This document shows, piece by piece, positions 41,323 to 54,371 of a stretch of 64,000 nt of DNA; positions within the stretch are counted from its first letter, which is position 1; each line of letters begins with the position of its first letter. Source of the stretch: Isoetes taiwanensis (Eukaryota; Streptophyta; Lycopodiopsida; Isoetales; Isoetaceae); assembly GCA_021234155.1 (NCBI GenBank), contig JAJEKV010000159.1, positions 1,075,971 to 1,139,970 on the forward strand, in the 5' to 3' direction. Below the pieces are notes generated by a model that saw nothing but the letters and a program-made list of their open reading frames with translations, did no database searches and was not told where the DNA came from. The position numbers and the translations under genes are program-made.

Positions 41323-44300
41323 TGGTATCAGACGCCGGATATGGCCCGTAGGAGCAAGGCCCAACGCCGTGAAGCGATTAAGTGCAGGCTTGCAGCCTTG
41401 AGGGTGACAAAGCGACTCCAAAAGAAGCGCTATCAGACTCCAACCAAAGCATTATCCCGCCCCAAAAAGCTTTCATTGCCGCTTGCCGCCGCCTGACGCT
41501 TTAATCAGGTTCTAGAGGCTCATTCCCTTGAAGCGAGACGCCAGGTATTTGCCCCAAATCAGAGGCCTTCGTTTCATTCTTAAGAAACAATAATATGGCT
41601 GGGTCTTCCTCTCACGGGTTAGAAAAATTCCTGGAAAAATTTCTTGAAAAATTTACTGGCCAAAATTTCCACACTTGGTCTACAAAATTACAATTGATGC
41701 TCATGCGAGAAGCCTCCTGGGGGGTAGTGGATGGGATGTAACCCAAACCCCTGAGGCTGCCAAAAATTCTGAGTGGGAGAAGGGATCGTGAAGGCCCCTC
41801 ACCACCATTGGTTTAGCCCTTGGAGAGGGAGTATGTGCATTTGATAGACCTTACCAAATGCAGACATCATAATTGAGCGCCATTAACCAAGGCTTGAGGC
41901 TGTGAAGGCATGTGTTTTTGTCCCTTACTAAAAATTATTTGACCTAAAGATGGAGTCTGCCCAGTGAAGCCATTAAGACTATTTAAGTTTACGCGCCACT
42001 ATTGTGCAATTGGCCCTGTCAACGCCATTGTTTCTATGGAGGACCAGATGGCGGATTACTTAAAGGACTTGCATCTGATTAAACATGTTGTCACCACGCT
42101 GACGAACCTTCCAATCAAACTATGGATACCCTTGTTGCTTTTATGGAAGAAGAGAGAAAGATGTGAAGATCTCCGATGGAGGTAATCAAAAATGTCGATT
42201 CTTTGCGCAAAAGAAGACCGCCATGGCCGTAAAACCACTGTACTTATGCCGCCTGCGGGAGTCAAGGGCAAGATGGTGGTACTTATAATAATTTTAGACG
42301 CCCTTCAAGAATGGAAGAGTGAATGTTTTCGCCAGGGGAAACTGGGCATCGTCTAGGATTGTCGCGGAGCCGAATGATCATGGTAAACCATCTTCTTCTT
42401 CTCGATTCGCAAAATGAATCTCGAATCGGTAATAAACTATTTATGCATCTACTTTTGAGAACCATCCTCAAAACCGAGTTATATGGTCGGATTCGCAAGC
42501 TTCCATGCACATGACGCCATTAAGGGAGATTTTCATACTTATGAATCTCTTTAATAACTAAAAGAAAAGTTTATGTGGGAGATAGCCGATCTTATCAAGT
42601 ATGTGGGAAAGGAACTATTTTAGTTCACCTTGGTGAGACCCCCAAAGAGATTCAAAATGTTTTCTATGTTCCCGCTAACCCTAATTTCTCTCTCGGGTAA
42701 GTGACGTCGATGCAGTTTTTCATGTCACCTTTCACTCCAACAAGTGCTATATTACTTATGCCGAGGAGCCCTAGAAGGTCACCACGCATCAGAGTGGAAG
42801 GCTTATATCAATTGATGCCACACTTACTTTAACCTCCTCAAGCATTTGCCGTTGCTTCCAACCCATCAAATCTCAAGTTGTGGCATAATCGCTTGGGGTA
42901 TGTTCATGAGCAAGCTTCCAAACTTTATCCCGTCCAATATGATCACCGGGTTTAGATCCTATGGAAGGCAATGATGATATGGACTTTGCGAAGCTTGCAT
43001 TTTAGGGAAACACAAAAGAGCCCCTTCCTCAGAGGGAGAAAGAACTAGAGCTATGGGTCCGTTGGAAATTATTCATTCTTTGATCTATGTGGCCTAATGC
43101 ACATTGACTCTTGGCAAGAAGAAATACATACTACATTTATTGATGACTTCTCAAGATTTGTCATCAGGCGGCATTACTTGCCGTAGAAGTCTCATGTTTG
43201 ACATGTTTCGATTATTCTTGGCCTAAGTTGAAACTCAAATTGGACTAAGGATTCGAAAAGGCAAGTGATGAAGTGGGAATATTTTTCATGCCGCTTTTGA
43301 CATTATTACGCCTTTAGCATGGCATCGCTCATCAATACACTACCCCTACACACCTCAACAAAATGGTTGCCGAACGCATGAACCGTGACTTTAGTAGAAA
43401 GTGCCTGGCGCATGCTCAAACTAGGGATGCCTGATAAAATTTTGGGAGAAGTTATCATGACTCCGTGATACCTTAGAAACCGCTTTTACCTAACGCGGCT
43501 CTTCAAAAATCAACCCCATACCGCTTGTGGGAGAATCGAGTGCCCTTTGGCCATTTAAGACGCTTGGGGTGCCTTGCCTATGCTCATATTCCCTGATGAA
43601 CCTGCATACGTTGAGGACACTTAGTCAAAAATGTGTCTTTGTGGGGTATATTCTCTGAAGCCAAAGCATTATCGACTATATAACCTCACAACCAAAGCTT
43701 GCAACGGGGGTATTGAGATGTTATTCTTTAATGAGAATATCTTCTATGGAGATCTTACCAAGCCTATGATCGAGGTTCTAAAGTGCATAGACGCCTTAAC
43801 CCGGAGAAATTGGTTGATTGTTTTATGGAAGATTCGGGGAGCTCAAGAAGACGATGCTTCTACCAAAGGCAACCATTCCACATCCTCCGATGATGTTATT
43901 GATTCCTATGTCGCGACGTAACCCTTTTGAAGCCTTAGAGATATTGGATCTCGCCTCCTTCTTGACCTGTAACTTCGGGCCCTTCTTATCTCGATAGGGC
44001 TTACATCTTGGCAGATCACACAAGACAAAGGAACGCCATATTTCGGTACTCCTACAATAGTGGATCCTCATAAAACCAAATCGCAGCCTCCACTAGATCC
44101 GCGTAACGCTTATCTTTCCTCTAAGGTCACCGATGCATTAGGAAGCCTCTCAAGGAACCCTATGTTTATGGATGAACATGATCATTCAAGATGTCGAACC
44201 TATTGATTTGGTGCTCTCTCATGAAGCCTCTCAAGAACCATTAACCTGCTCAAGAAGTTTTATCAGTCCCCATGCCAAGCAATGGCGACAAGCCATGCAA

Positions 44301-45809
44301 CCGAAATGATTCCTTATTGAAAATGGAACATGGGAACTCACCTCCCGCTTGAAAGAAAGATGGTCGTACATCAAGTGGCTATTCAAATTCAAGTGCAATG
44401 TCGCAGCCAAGTCGAGCATTTTAAAGCAAGGTTTGTTGCACGTGGGTTCTCACAAATTGCCGGTGTTGACTTTTACATACATTTTTCCTGGTGCGAGATG
44501 TCATCCATTCTAACTCTCGCTTTGCTATGGCGGTTCAATCCAACTTGGAGGCCCAATGGGAGAGGTTCAAACCGCTTGCATTGCATGGCACACTAAATGA
44601 AGAAGTTTATGTGGCTCAACCGTAAGGTTGGGGTTAGGCCACGTAGAACTTGGTGTGTAAACTCAAAAAGGCATTATATGGTTTGAAGCAAGTCCCCTAA
44701 AGCCCGGTTTGATCGCATGCATGGTCACCTTCTTAGTCTTGGTTTTGGGAGTATCGCTGATGGTAATGTATATGTGCAACCGTATGGGGAGTTCTTTATT
44801 ATGGTTGCCTTATATGTTGATGACTGCCTATTATTGGCAAATTTATTGTTTCCTTAATCAAGTGAAGAGTCGCCTATCACCGAGTTCCGTATGTCCGACA
44901 TGGGGAGGTGCAACTTCCTTGGAATCCAAATCATCCGAGAGACCAGAAAATGGATGGATGAAGTTAAGTCAAGCACGCTACATTGATGATATCCCGAATA
45001 GGTTTGGAATGGATCGCTAATCCCCGCAAAGAACACCTATGGAATCTAATATCTCATACCCAAATGATATGTCCCTCTAATCGAAAGTAAAGAGAGAGAT
45101 GCAATGAAGGATGTCCCATATAGACATGCAATTGGTCTTTTGAATTATTTTTGGCCCTTGCGGCAGGGTTTTACATAGCATATTCGCTTGAGTATTGAGC
45201 CAATTTTGAATAATCCAGACACCTTCATTGGCTTGTCAGCCAAAAAGAATAATGAGATATATTGAGGAACCAAGAACTATGTGTCGAATTATAAAACCAA
45301 ATTCGTAATCATTTCAACTTTATGGATATTGTGATGCGACAACTGAGAGCGAGATACAAGACGATCCACTTCCCAGATTCATATTCTATTTGGGAAATTG
45401 TCTTATCTCTGAAGAGTAAAAAGCAACCTATAGTTGCACTATCAAGCACCTAAGTTTAGTATATAGTCGCTATCTGCTAAAGACAAGAAGTAATATGGTT
45501 AAGAGAATTACTAAGGGGAATCATGCTTCCACAAGAAGGACCTACCATCTCTATTGTGACAATAAGAGTGCCGTGGAATTAGCCTATTCTCCCAAGTATC
45601 ATGCAAGAATCGGTGACACATTGACACCAAATATCATTTCTTTATCCGAGAGCAAAAAGAATGGAGTAATTAACTTGCTCTAATGTACGTAAGACGGGTA
45701 GTAGATTTGTCGACAAAGTCACTCTCTCGAGATAAGTTAGACTATTTTCGCGGAGCATTTGAAGATATATCCCGAAGATGACGACGCCTATAGTTTGGCT
45801 GATGGGGAG

Positions 45810-45997
45810 TGTTAGCGCTAACTCTGGCAGATTTAATCCATCACAAATTAATCACGACGGTCCAAGAGACACAACCATATGAACAGAGAGTCACGGGTCG
45901 TAGCAGCAGTCCGATGCATATATATATCTGTTGTAACTATTTTTTGTTCATTCAATACAAAAGCCATCTATCTATTTCCACCATATTCTCGCTTACA
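45810..45997 (+). repeat. 3' LTR of copia 2
   Basis: 188 bp, TGTTAGCGC to GCTTACA. The distal half is well conserved with the 5' LTR; the proximal half is diverged. Confidence 0.8.
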
Positions 45998-47079
45998 CTT
46001 CCTCCACGCCCCTTTGTCTTCCTACCACTAAATCAATCTCTTTTGGACCGCCTATTTATCAAAGATGTATGATGAGCTCGCTATGGCCTACTCCAGGCTT
46101 CCTCGTAATGGTGCCTGCTCAAAGAAGCCCATCATATTCGAATAGTAAAGTCAAAGAGTAAAGTTGAGTTAAGACATGAGTCCCCATAACATGGAAGTTC
46201 GCCATTACATATCACATACCCATATCATGTCTCAACAAAGGGATCATCTATCCGATTGTTTTGTTCACCCGCAGGTTGTTTACAAAGGACTCCCTCGATC
46301 CCAAATTCTGCCTTCAGACCGCCGTAATTTTCTGCTTTATTCTATCCATGGTGCTCTTTATACCGCTTAATGCTCTTTTCGTGATCCATTCGAGTCCAGC
46401 TCCCATAAGAAGGAATAAAGTCTCCAATGTTAATCCTAAGTGTATCTAAACAAACTTGTTTAATTTCGCGGAGCTTCAAATTTGTCTCCTTAATATTACT
46501 AATTGATAACCATTTCCGACATGTTATTCACCAATACATTCCGTAGATATTTTCCGATCACAACCTGAGGAATTGTGCGTGAGTTTTGAGTTCCTCAATG
46601 AGTTTTGCAATGTTAGCTTGCCTCGCTTTGTTTGAATTTCTTGAGACTATTTGCACACGTAATGTTAATCTGTTGGCAAGTTTTGGTTTTTTCCCGCCAT
46701 TGTTGGCCTAAAGGGCTCCATACCATGTCAACACCAAGAAATCATGATTCTCAGAGAATACAGCTTGAGGCCCTGGATGCCAAAACATTATCATGAGTTT
46801 TGAGAACCTCCTTGGCCAATTTGGAATTGGAAATGATGACATTGGGTAAACTTCCGAAATCCGATCATTACTAATTGGCCCATATATTTTGGCCAAATCC
46901 TTCATAGATTTGTAGATTGGAGGCCCGAGGGTCGAACAGGATTTGAATACCGAAGCCCAATAGGACCAGGAGGCATTCTATACTTTTCCCTCATAAAAAG
47001 AGGATGATGATGTACGCAGGATGATCCAGAGAGGAGAAACTTGGAAGCTTGAGATGAGATGAAAAAGAGCTATGTCCGA

Positions 47080-48845
47080 CACTACCGTTGATTTCTATAT
47101 GATGCAAGAGTCATATGAGAGCAAAGCTTATATAGGTATATATCGTGGAAAGCAACCTTGGAAGGAGCAAAGAAAGTTATGAGGGTGAGAAAGCTATTGT
47201 TGCACAAACTCGACAACTTGGAACCCTGGTCAAATACATGTGTTATATCCGTGTATTCTATTCACTAAAAACAAAGATGTTCCCAAAGAATCCAACGAAG
47301 ATAAGGCAAAGTCACTATTAATCGGGTAGGCCAGAAACCGACAAGAGATATAGAAACTCAACTATTATTTTAATATTGATATAAGAGTTCATCGAATCCG
47401 TTGACAAAATGACATCCTTGCTTATTCTTCACTACAAGCTCTAGTTCATTTGTCAAAGGACATTAAAGTCAGCATCACAACCATCTCCACATAGAAAGAC
47501 TACTTGCATGACATTCTTGGCTCTAGGCTAGTTCAATTGTCAAAGGATTTTATTACAAATCAGCCTCACATTAAGTATACAAGACAGGCCATTTACATGA
47601 TATTTTTGGCATGGAATAGGGTGATCTAGACAAAGCCGAAGACTGTTGATATGCTGTCATGTAAGTGGTCTTGCCAAGCATTGCCAAGAATGTTTTCCAT
47701 ACCATTGAGTCGTTCGTTTCTGTTTTGTGCCACGTGTCATAAATCCAACTATTGAGGCCAAGAATGTTAGTAAATAAAGATCCTTGTAATGGGGACATTG
47801 CCACGTGGCAACATCTCATAGGATGATAGGGCAGAATGGATACTAAGTGGTTTTTATGATGTTAGATAGTCATCAGCAAGGACTATCACGAAATGATGAT
47901 GCACAAATGCACGACCACATTTTGGATCTTAAAAAAATGTAAATATCTCTAGTGTAAGTGCTCTATTAGCTTATTGATTGAGTATGCAATTTCATAAAGA
48001 ACATATTACCTTATTGCCTTATATCCGTTTACTGTACTTTCTTCACTAAAAATAGATATATTTCTATGGTCAACGTCAAGAAGCTTCAAGGTAAGACACT
48101 TACCTCCTTCTAGGCAAAACCTTCGTCACTGTAGGAGAAATCAATTATGCTTCTGGGCCTAAGCATAAAATTTAACGGAGAACGGACAAGGGATATAGAG
48201 ATTCAACTTCTATTTTTGTTAACGTATTGTTAAGATCCAATGTGTTGACAAAATGGCATGTCTGGTCATTCTACGCTACATTCTCTATTTCATTTGTCAA
48301 AGGATTTTAAAGTCACTAGCCCCACACCATCTCAATATAGAAAGACCACTTACATGACATTCTTGGCATGGGAACGAGGCGACATGCTCTAGTTCATTTG
48401 TCAAAGGATTTTACTACAAGTCAGCCCCACACCATCTCCACAATTCATATACAAGATAGGCCTAGAAATAGGGTGATGTACACAAGCAGAAGCTCGTTGA
48501 CATACCCTATGACCCTATTAGCTAGGCCTACCTGTTATCTTGCTCTAGACATCCAAATACACTCTAGAGAATATTCCCCTTGTTAGTGGTATCATCGATC
48601 CCTTTCATCTAGATTGCAAACTAGACTCTAGATAATAATCCCCTTGCACAAATCAACTTGTAATGAGGTTGAGAAATCCATTATTAGAAGAACTTCTAGA
48701 CAACTTGGAATATGTCAAAGTTAGATGAGGTGAATTCATGTATTTCGTTGTGTTTACTTGGAAAAAAACAAAGATGTTCTAGTGTCCGCTCCAATGTCAA
48801 CATCAAGAAGCTCCAATGTCAAATACCTGACCTAAGGGTGGTTGA
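47080..48845. other. Degenerate duplicated intergenic sequence
   Basis: A segment near 47400-47600 (TTGTCAAAGGA...AGAAAGACTACTTGCATGACATTCTTGGC) recurs diverged at 48250-48500, and TCATTTGTCAAAGGATTTTA recurs again within the second copy. No open frame is convincing. No element class is recognised; a decayed non-autonomous element is possible. Confidence 0.5.
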
Positions 48846-49914
48846 TTCACTCCTGTACCGCTCGTACCTTGCTAGGGTCCGGAGACACTCCCTCCCCCAA
48901 CAAGATGTGACCCAAATAAGCAACCCTTTGCTTGAGAAAATCACATTTAGAGATTTTGGCATACAACTTATTGGAGCATAACACTTTAAGCACTTGCTCT
49001 AGATGCTGAAAGTGTTCTTCCAATGAGTTCGAGTAAACAAGTATATCATCGAGAAATATTTCAACTGATTTGTCCAAGTAATCAACAAATACTCGGTTTA
49101 TTAACCTCATGAACGTAGCCGGCGCATTGGTGAGACAAACGGCATAACGAGGAACTCATAATGACCTTGATGAGTTCGAAAAGCTGTTTTTGGTTCATCA
49201 CCTTCACGGATTTTGATTTGATGATAACCACTTCTCAAATCAATCTTGATGAACCAAGTTGCACCGCCTAGACGATCTAATATATCGGCAATCTGTGGTA
49301 AAGGATATCTATCCTTAACGGTTGCTTTGTTAAGTGCGCGATAATCTATGCACATGCGCATAGTTTCTTTTTTTTTTTTTAACTAGCAGCACTGGAACTG
49401 CAAATGGAGATTTGCTTGGCTGGATAAAACCCTTTTTCAAGTAGTTCCCTAACTTGCTTTTTAACTTCCTCTAACTCAAGAGGACTCAAGTGATAAGGGG
49501 CTCTTGCCATTGGTTTTGTTCCGGGCTCAAGGTGTATCTCATGCTCCACTCCCCTTGACGGAGATGGCCCTATAGGCAACTTTTCGGGGAACACATCCTT
49601 GTATCTTTTCAAAAGGTCAAGTAATTGCGGATGAGGCTGGGAGTTTCCATCCAGTTGCTCTACAAGTAAATTACAAGTTTTGACATATATATTATCATCA
49701 TATACATAAATTCCAAAAACTTGATTATTATTTACTCTAAAAGCAGTTTTGGCCTGAGTGACCGACGACAATTTCCCCGATCCCACATATGGTGATCCTT
49801 GTATACTGACAGACTTAATGTCTTCTAATTCAAAAGTCAACACCTGGGATGCCCAATCAATGAGCAGACGTGCAGTTTGAAGCCACTTTATCCCCAAAAT
49901 GACATCATAACGTT
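48846..49914 (-). pseudogene. Protease end and reverse transcriptase of gypsy 2
   Basis: From the copia 3 border the minus strand continues the protease (YDVILGIKWLQTARLLIDWA). It passes the spacer ending EHEIHLEPGTKPMARAPYHL and enters [22 protein letters not shown] near 49300-49355, [14 protein letters not shown] near 49210-49250, the FLDD catalytic box (EIFLDDILVYSN) near 49040, and YAKISKCDFLKQRVAYLGHI near 48900-48960. Frame breaks occur near 49370 (next to a poly-T run) and near 49125. RT copies element RNA into DNA. The protein ends abruptly at about 48846. Confidence 0.88.
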
Positions 49915-49919
49915 TCAAA
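49915..49919. repeat. Target-site duplication of copia 3
   Basis: TCAAA at 49915-49919 is repeated at 54780-54784 on the other side of copia 3. Confidence 0.85.
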
Positions 49920-50144
49920 TCTTAAATAATGGATTGATATATTGATAGACAGAAATGCCTCTGCCGTGGCTCACAGATCATGGATTGAATAGAGAACAAA
50001 AATGAAAAGTCTATTCTAATACATCAGTTACGCCTCTTCAGACCAGACGCGCCTATTGGAGATGATGTGGCTGCCATGTCAGAAGTGCTGACTAAGTGCT
50101 GATGAGGTGCTTGTTCAGCAGGACTGCCGAACACTTCTTCATCA
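49920..50144 (-). repeat. 3' LTR of copia 3
   Basis: Its complement begins TGATGAAGAAGTGTTCGG. A purine-rich GGAAGTGGGAG lies just inside. The pol frame reads about 40 codons into this LTR before its stop at 50024. Confidence 0.9.
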
Positions 50145-51712
50145 CTCCCACTTGTTCCAAGTCCTGCAACTTCTTCATCTGAATCTTCTTCATCTTCAAC
50201 TAGTCTGATCACCCCAAGAGCAGATCTGTGTTTCTCAAACTTTTCTTTGCTTAATGGCTTTGTAAAGATGTCAGCTACCATATCTTCAGTTCCAATAAAC
50301 TTAAGTTTGAGAATACCATCTGCAACTCGCTCTCTAATGAAGTGATACATGATCTGAATATGCTTAGTTCTGGAATGATATTTAGGATTTTCTGATAATG
50401 CTATTGATCCTTGATTATCACTAAATATCACTGTCGGCTTGGCTATATACTGAGCTTCTAATCCAAGAAAGAATTTGCTCAGCCATACTGCCTCTTTTGC
50501 TGCGTGGGTAGCAGCAATGTATTCCGCTTCAGTACTTGATAATGCAACTATACTTTGTCTCTTTGAACTCCAAGAAATCACTCCGCTTCCAAGACTGAAA
50601 CTATAACCTGAAGTTGATCTCCTAGTTTCAACATCTCCTGCCCAATCGGCATCAGTGAACCCTTCAAGTTTAAACTCTGATTTCTCACTTCCATCAAAGC
50701 ATAAACAATAGTTTGCTGTTCCCTTCAAGTACCGCAGAATTCTCTTAACACTTTGCCAATGAGCTGCACCCGGATTGTCCATAAACTGCGAGACAACTCC
50801 AACTGCATATGCTAGATCTGGCCTCGTACATACCATAGGATATATTAGACTTCCTACAGCTTGCCGATATGGAACACCTTTCATGTATTCCATCTCTTGC
50901 GGATTTGTTGGAGCTTGCTCTCTTGATAGCTTCATACCGGTTTCCATTGGTGTGCTCACTGCCTTGCTATCTTGCATGCCATATTTAGAAAGCATGTCAT
51001 GGATATAGCGACGCTGAGACATCATTATCTGTTTCCTCCCCCTGTCTCGAGTCACTTCTATCCCTAAACAATAATGCAATTCTCCTGAATCTGTCATCTC
51101 AAATTCAGCACGCAAGTATGCTTTGAGTTTATAAATAGCAGGAAGACTTGGGCTTAAAATGATACAATCATCGACATACAATGCCACAATAAGTGGAATC
51201 TGCCCATCCAAGTGCTGCTGATAGTCATTTGAATCTGCTGCATTACGCTGAAAGCCCAAGGTCATCAAATAACTGTCTATTCTTTGATACCACATTCTGG
51301 GTGATTGCTTCAAGCCATAGAGGGCCCGACGCAACCTACAAACCAGATTTTCTGCTCCAACTCTCACATAACCTTCAGGTTGCTTCATATAGATCTCTTC
51401 AGTGATCTCACCATGAAGGAATGCAGTGGTCACATCCATTTGATGGACATGATAATCATGAATTGCAGCAAGACATAATAAAGCACGAATTGACACAAGC
51501 TTAACAACTGGAGAAAAAGTCTCGGTATAGTCAATACCTTCTACTTGTGTGAATCCACGTGCGACAAGTCTTGCTTTGAAGCGATCTATGGAGCCATCAG
51601 ACTTAAATTTCAGCTTGTACACCCACTTGCATGTCACTGGTTTGCGTCCAAGAGGAAGATGAACCAAACTCCAAGTCTGATTTTTATAAAGAGAGTGAAT
51701 CTCAGCATCCAT
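50024..51712 (-). pseudogene. RT-RNase H of copia 3
   Basis: A 562-residue open frame. RT begins IHSLYKNQTWSLVHLPLGRK with KARLVARGFTQVEGIDYTET near 51540, MDVTTAFLHGEI near 51420 and the YVDD box (ALYVDDCIILSP) near 51170. RNase H carries DADWAGDVETRRSTSGYS near 50620, SSTEAEYIAATHAAKEAVWL near 50510, and SDNQGSIALSENPKYHSRTK near 50390. The tail is acidic (DEEDSDEEVAG) and runs into the 3' LTR. It is separated from the integrase frame by a single stop codon where the family has Trp, so the two were one polyprotein. All catalytic residues that I can see are present. Confidence 0.92.
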
Positions 51713-51721
51713 TGCTGCCTT

Positions 51722-53429
51722 TCATTCTTTCGCATAAGGACTGGCCATTGCAGCAGCAAATGATGAGGGTTCTTCTATAAAGTCTGCATCACGAGCTATG
51801 CTCAAGCGAGACTGCTGCTTTGAAGTACTTGAATCTTGAGCTGCTTGTGCCTTAATGGACGGCTTACTGACTCTTCCAGATCTGGTCACATATGGCATGA
51901 TTCGAACACCTCCCCCATGCGGCACTGACTTAGACCTGTGTGCTGATCGGGCTCCTTGTGCTCCCACTTGTTGAGAAGCTGGAGGAACTAGGGAAGAGTG
52001 TACCTCACTTGCTGAAGGAGTGCATGGTGGCTCAAGATTCGGATCTGCATCTGCTATTGGTTGGTGGACAAGGTCAACTTCTTGATTAAACAAGGGTGTT
52101 AAGTCTTCAAGACCAGCATCATTGTCTTCTAAGATGACTGCATCATACTTCTCATGTTGAAGAGTAGCTACTCCAGCCTCCTTAAGATCTTTATAAAGAA
52201 TATGCTCCCGAAAGACCACATCCTTGCTATAAAAAATGCGATGAGCCTTAAAATCATACAATCTGCTGCCCTTTACTCCATCACCACAGCCCATGAAGAG
52301 TGAGACCGTGGATTTAAAATCAAGTTTATGCCGTTTTTCCTTGGGAATGTGCGCATAGACCAGGGAACCAAACACTTTCAAATTGTCAAGTTTAGGCTTC
52401 CTTCTTGTCCAAAGTTCTTCTGGAGTTCTGCCATGAACGGATGCCAATACTCTATTCTTGATATAGGCAGCAGTTGTGACTGCTTCTCCCCAAAAGGATT
52501 GAGGTAACCCTGAATGATGTAACATACAACGTACTGCCTCTACAAGTGTCCGATTCATCCGTTCAGCCAGCCCATTTTGCTCAGGAGTATAAGGATTGGT
52601 GTGCTGCTGTACTATTCCCTGAGCATGACAATAAGAAGTAAAAGCATCAGATAAGTACTCATCACCTCCATCCGAACGCAGAGTTTTGATACAACTTCCA
52701 GTTTGAACTTGAGCAAAGGCTTGATATCTCTGGAACTGCTGAAGAGCTTCAGACTTACGGAGCATCAAGTACACGGCTACCTTGCGTGAATGGTCATCAA
52801 TAAAGGTTATAAAGTACTTCTTGTGACCAAGTGTTGCTGTACGCATTGGCCCACAAATGTCAGTATGCACCAAATCCAACAGACCCTCAGCTCTTACACT
52901 TTGACCCTTTGGAAAAATTTTCCGTCTTTGTTTGCCAAATACACATGCTTCACAAAACTGTAAGGTCCAGTCCAGCCACTAACTGTCTTCTCTTCATCTC
53001 CTTAAGAGCTTGAGCATTAAAGTGTGCTAGTCTGTTATGCCATATTTCCAATTTTGGATCTCCATCCTGCGCTATCAGCATTAAATCTGAAACAGGCTGT
53101 TGCAGAATTACACGGGCATTCAAGCGGTACAGTGAAGCATGCCTTACACCAGATGCCACTACTCTCATCTCTCTTGATAATATTTGACATCCCCCACGCT
53201 TAAACCACACTGTATACTCCAGATCCGCTAATGCCCCTACTGATAACAGAGTATGAGCAATCCCGGGAACATAACAGACTTTGTGTATTGTCTTGGTGCT
53301 GCCATTCTCAAGAGAAACTAGAATGCTTCCTACTCCCAAGATCACCTTTCCAGAATTATCTCCAAGTATCACCCTCCCGGACCCACCGATCGGTTGTATC
53401 TTTTGGAAAAATTCTGCTTTGGGACACAT
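51722..53429 (-). pseudogene. Protease end and integrase of copia 3
   Basis: The minus frame 52950-53429 carries the end of protease (GSGRVILGDNSGKVILGVGS, CYVPGIAHTLLSVGALADL) and the GAG-pre-integrase finger (LEIWHNRLAHFNAQALKEMK). After a frame change near 52950 the frame to 51722 gives CEACVFGKQ and then the integrase core: LVHTDICGPMRT near 52865, TLRSDGGDEYLSD near 52665, and PYTPEQNGLAERMNRTLVEA near 52565. These hold the D, D and E catalytic positions. A divergent linker follows. It ends at a stop at 51719-51721. Confidence 0.9.
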
Positions 53430-53529
53430 GTGCCGTGTGGCTTTTGAATCTATCCATATAACCGCCGATCATCATCCGAAAACAGGATTGCTGATCACGA
53501 GCCATGAAGCCTCTTTCCTCCTCTCTTTC

Positions 53530-54371
53530 ACTTTTGCAAATGCCTTCTCCTTTCCTCTTGCAAGGCGTCTTTGGACATTCGTGCAAAATGGCCTTGTTGC
53601 TTGCAAATGTTACAAGCACCTTTCCTCTTGCCAAACCGAGAAGAAGATTTCTTGGTAAACTTCTTATTTGAAGTACCCTTTGTTCAATCACGCCGCCGCC
53701 GATCGTTATTTCCTTCCACCTTGCCTCTGCCCCGTTTTTTTTGCAATTTGCTTAGAACCTTGAGAAAACCGACTAAATAACATCGCCGCAGAAGACGTCT
53801 CCCCCGCTTTTAGCTTTTCTCTTCTTCCAAAGAAAGATGCAATAACTGATCAAGGCTAAGTCCCTGCACAACCTGTAATGTGGTGACTACATTACTGTAT
53901 GACTGTGGAAGACTGTTAAATAACACAGCCTTAGCATCCTCTTCGTCTACTTTGGCATTAATTCCGGCCAATTGGTGAAGCACTGACCGCATCTTGTTGA
54001 TATGCTCGACCAAATTTCCACCATCCCGCATCTCAAGATCAAAGAGTTGTTTCTTTAGAAGCACCTTAGAATGCTTGGCTTGGGCTCCAAAAATCTGTTC
54101 TAAAGTATCCCAGACTTCTTTGGCATTCTTTGAAAAATCTACATGATGAATGTGTGCATCACCAAGACCAAGACCGATCATGGCCATAGCCTTCTTATTC
54201 TTCAAATGCCATTTCGCCAATTTCAGTAGCATCTCCCGGCTTCTTTTCGAATCGTCAACTACTCCAAACAGATCCTTTCTATGAGATGAAATTTCATTTT
54301 CACCGCCATGTATGGAAGTTCTTCCCGTTGAATTTTTCTACAACATACTTTCCACCGGAAATTGCTTCCAT
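53530..54371 (-). pseudogene. gag of copia 3
   Basis: Minus ATG at 54371 begins MEAISGGKYVVEKFNGKNFH. Two small indels near 54300-54260 break the frame before the 140-residue open stretch 54232-53810 (NAKEVWDTLEQIFGAQAKHS, YSNVVTTLQVVQGLSLDQLL), the UBN2-type Gag core. A further break precedes the CCHC-type remnant CNICKQQGHFARM near 53600, whose last Cys is not seen in frame. Gag is therefore non-functional although the LTRs look identical. Confidence 0.85.

Larger units (their letters stand above)
41122..45997 (+). mobile_element. Decayed Ty1/copia retrotransposon 'copia 2'
   Basis: LTRs are 41122-41322 and 45810-45997, starting TGTTAG and ending TTACA. They share GTTGTAACTATTTTTTGTTC and AAAAGCCATCTATCTATTTC. 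A TGGTATCAGA primer site follows the left LTR (41323) and a GATGGGGA polypurine stretch precedes the right one. TTCCT lies directly before the left LTR, and CTTCCT directly after the right. The interior (41560-45700) shows, in many frames, Gag (LEKFTGQNFHTWSTKLQL), GAG-pre-integrase (LWHNRLG), integrase (TFIDDFSRFV), RT (KARFVARGFSQIAGVDF; ALYVDDCLLLANL) and RNase H (YCDNKSAVELAYSPKYHA). Stops are frequent, so it is old. It lies in the P450 pseudogene. Confidence 0.88.
40780..47070 (-). pseudogene. Cytochrome P450 pseudogene split by copia 2
   Basis: Minus-strand pieces follow microsomal plant P450 order. A hydrophobic N-terminus (SPLWIILRTSSSSFYEG) lies near 47000, the proline hinge MPPGPIGL near 46950, MKDLAKIYGPI near 46890, and ENHDFLVLTWYG near 46740. 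DFIPSYGSW lies near 46390, EIDLVVGRQRGVEE near 46000-46045, DLDKLTYLSEVV near 41085-41115, and the haem-binding loop PFGAGRRTCPS near 40830-40860. Copia 2 lies between GVEE and DLDKLTYL, which are adjacent in the family. Plant P450s are ER-anchored mono-oxygenases using NADPH-P450 reductase. Several frameshifts and stops, including a damaged I-helix region (46050-46290), kill it. The subfamily cannot be named. Confidence 0.85.
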
